Assembly: GCA_030867875.1 (NCBI GenBank)
Contig: JAOWCC010000936.1
Span: forward strand, 78,277,032 to 78,341,031
DNA from: Actinernus sp. WN-2022
Lineage: Eukaryota; Cnidaria; Anthozoa; Actiniaria; Actinernidae
Reading direction: 5' to 3'
Length of the DNA stretch: 64,000 nucleotides
Shown here piece by piece: positions 63,247-64,000 of this stretch. The translations under genes and the position numbers were made by a program. Under the pieces are notes generated by a model. That model was given only the letters and a program-made list of their open reading frames with translations, was not told where the DNA came from and made no database searches. Each line of letters opens with the position of its first letter. Within the stretch, counting starts at the first letter, position 1.

Positions 63247-64000
63247 CATCATATCATACTCTTTATTTATACACGGAGTCTCATTCATCATGAAAATTAC
63301 AAAGATGCTCTTCCAGAATGCAAAAGACAGCTTAATAACGCCAAATTTTACCGACAACTAAACGAAGACATAACTTCTGACATACAAGAACGCATTATAG
63401 TGTATGTCAACAGAATGTACACTGACAACTCTATCAATGACAAGACGAGACAATACTTAATACAAACTGATGTTAAACTAGGACGCTTCTACATTCTACC
63501 TAAAATACACAAACCTGCATGGTAACCCAGGACGCCTATTGTGTCATCTAATAACCATCCCACTGAACGCATATCCCACTTCGTGGACTACCACCTTAAA
63601 CATTTAGTTAGTAAACTTCCTTCTTTCGTTAAAGACACTAATGACTTTCTTAATAAACTCCTTGCTATCCATAATTTACCCGCAAACTCTTTATTAGTTA
63701 CCCTTGATGTCTCATCATTGTATACTAACATTCCGCATAATGAAGGCATTAACGCCTGTGTTAATTTTTTGCGTACTCGCGCTCATATAACCATTCCTAC
63801 TGGCACACTCTGTGACCTTATTCGCATGATTCTTACCATGAATAACTTTTCTTTTAATGACAACCATTACCTTCAAATCCACGGTACGGCCATGGGTACC
63901 AGAATGGCCCCTTCTTTTGCTAACCTGTTTCTTGGCTAACAACCTCATACCTGGCTACGATACATCGATGATATTTTTATGATCTGGACGGAAGGACTGG
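63247..64000 (+). pseudogene. Penelope-like reverse transcriptase, broken and cut by the window edge
   Basis: Reverse transcriptase of a Penelope-like element. In one frame: FYILPKIHKP near 63490, then an in-frame TAA (63523-63525), TPIVSSNNHPTERISHFVD, TLDVSSLYTNIPHNEGI (the first catalytic Asp) near 63705, GTAMGTRMAPSFANLFLG near 63890, a second in-frame TAA (63937-63939), and the YIDDIFMIW catalytic block near 63965. Between FLG and WLRYIDD about 20 residues usual for the family are missing. A GIY-YIG endonuclease, if present, would lie beyond base 64000. Confidence 0.85.

Overview
The window is eukaryotic, most likely from a metazoan invertebrate and best matched to an anthozoan cnidarian such as a stony coral or sea anemone. 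This rests on AT-rich DNA, spliced genes with GT-AG introns, CCAAT-box-rich GC islands, and the mix of transposons: a Polinton-like DNA polymerase, a Helentron, CR1/L2/jockey-group LINEs, a Penelope-like element, a tRNA-derived SINE, hAT, Tigger and many foldback MITEs. The species assignment is inference; no marker gene settles it. Most of the 64 kb is mobile DNA.

Layout. 1-4278 (minus) is a decayed Polinton/Maverick-type protein-primed DNA polymerase with a zinc-ribbon ORF and a duplicated TATA promoter. Into it jumped a complete 2.7-kb hAT element (4287-6992, 8-bp target duplication CATACTAC). 7000-9730 holds a Penelope-type terminal fragment, a solo hAT end and a 5'-truncated LINE. A small unrecognised host gene starts at 10037 and appears to end at 22191; its presumed 11.6-kb intron is filled by an ATCGATTG-repeat MITE, a Harbinger-type element, a MITE split by a second LINE, another MITE, a shrunken Tigger and a SINE. 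22.9-28.3 kb is MITEs and low-information DNA.

28.4-41.7 kb is the most interesting part. Two arrays of paired GTATAC palindromes (28985-29560 and 33296-33876) flank a divergent pair of small unrecognised spliced genes (30438-31784 minus; 32017-33290 plus). The second array runs into the start codon of an 8-kb Helentron. Its first ORF carries a 2A-like ribosome-skipping motif (DVEKNPGP) and two tandem domains resembling the C76/UL36-type cysteine protease. Later ORFs carry the HUH replicase, a PIF1-type helicase and a C-terminal AP-like endonuclease. Three frameshifts break the reading frame.

41.7-59.9 kb contains a near-perfect foldback MITE, a second Helentron endonuclease remnant split by a TA-type MITE, a copy of a composite repeat also seen at 20 kb but internally inverted, a third LINE, Harbinger-type MITEs, a 70-bp dimeric satellite and a ZAD-like single-exon ORF. 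60.2-62.5 kb (minus) is a convincing two-exon host gene whose second exon has PCGNC and CAE motifs like those of cytidine deaminases, but in reversed order. The right edge is a Penelope-like reverse transcriptase with two stop codons.

The genes do not form one pathway. The common theme is serial nesting of transposons around a few short host genes. I saw no rRNA, no intact tRNA and no CRISPR. All splice models are read from sequence signals and phase only.
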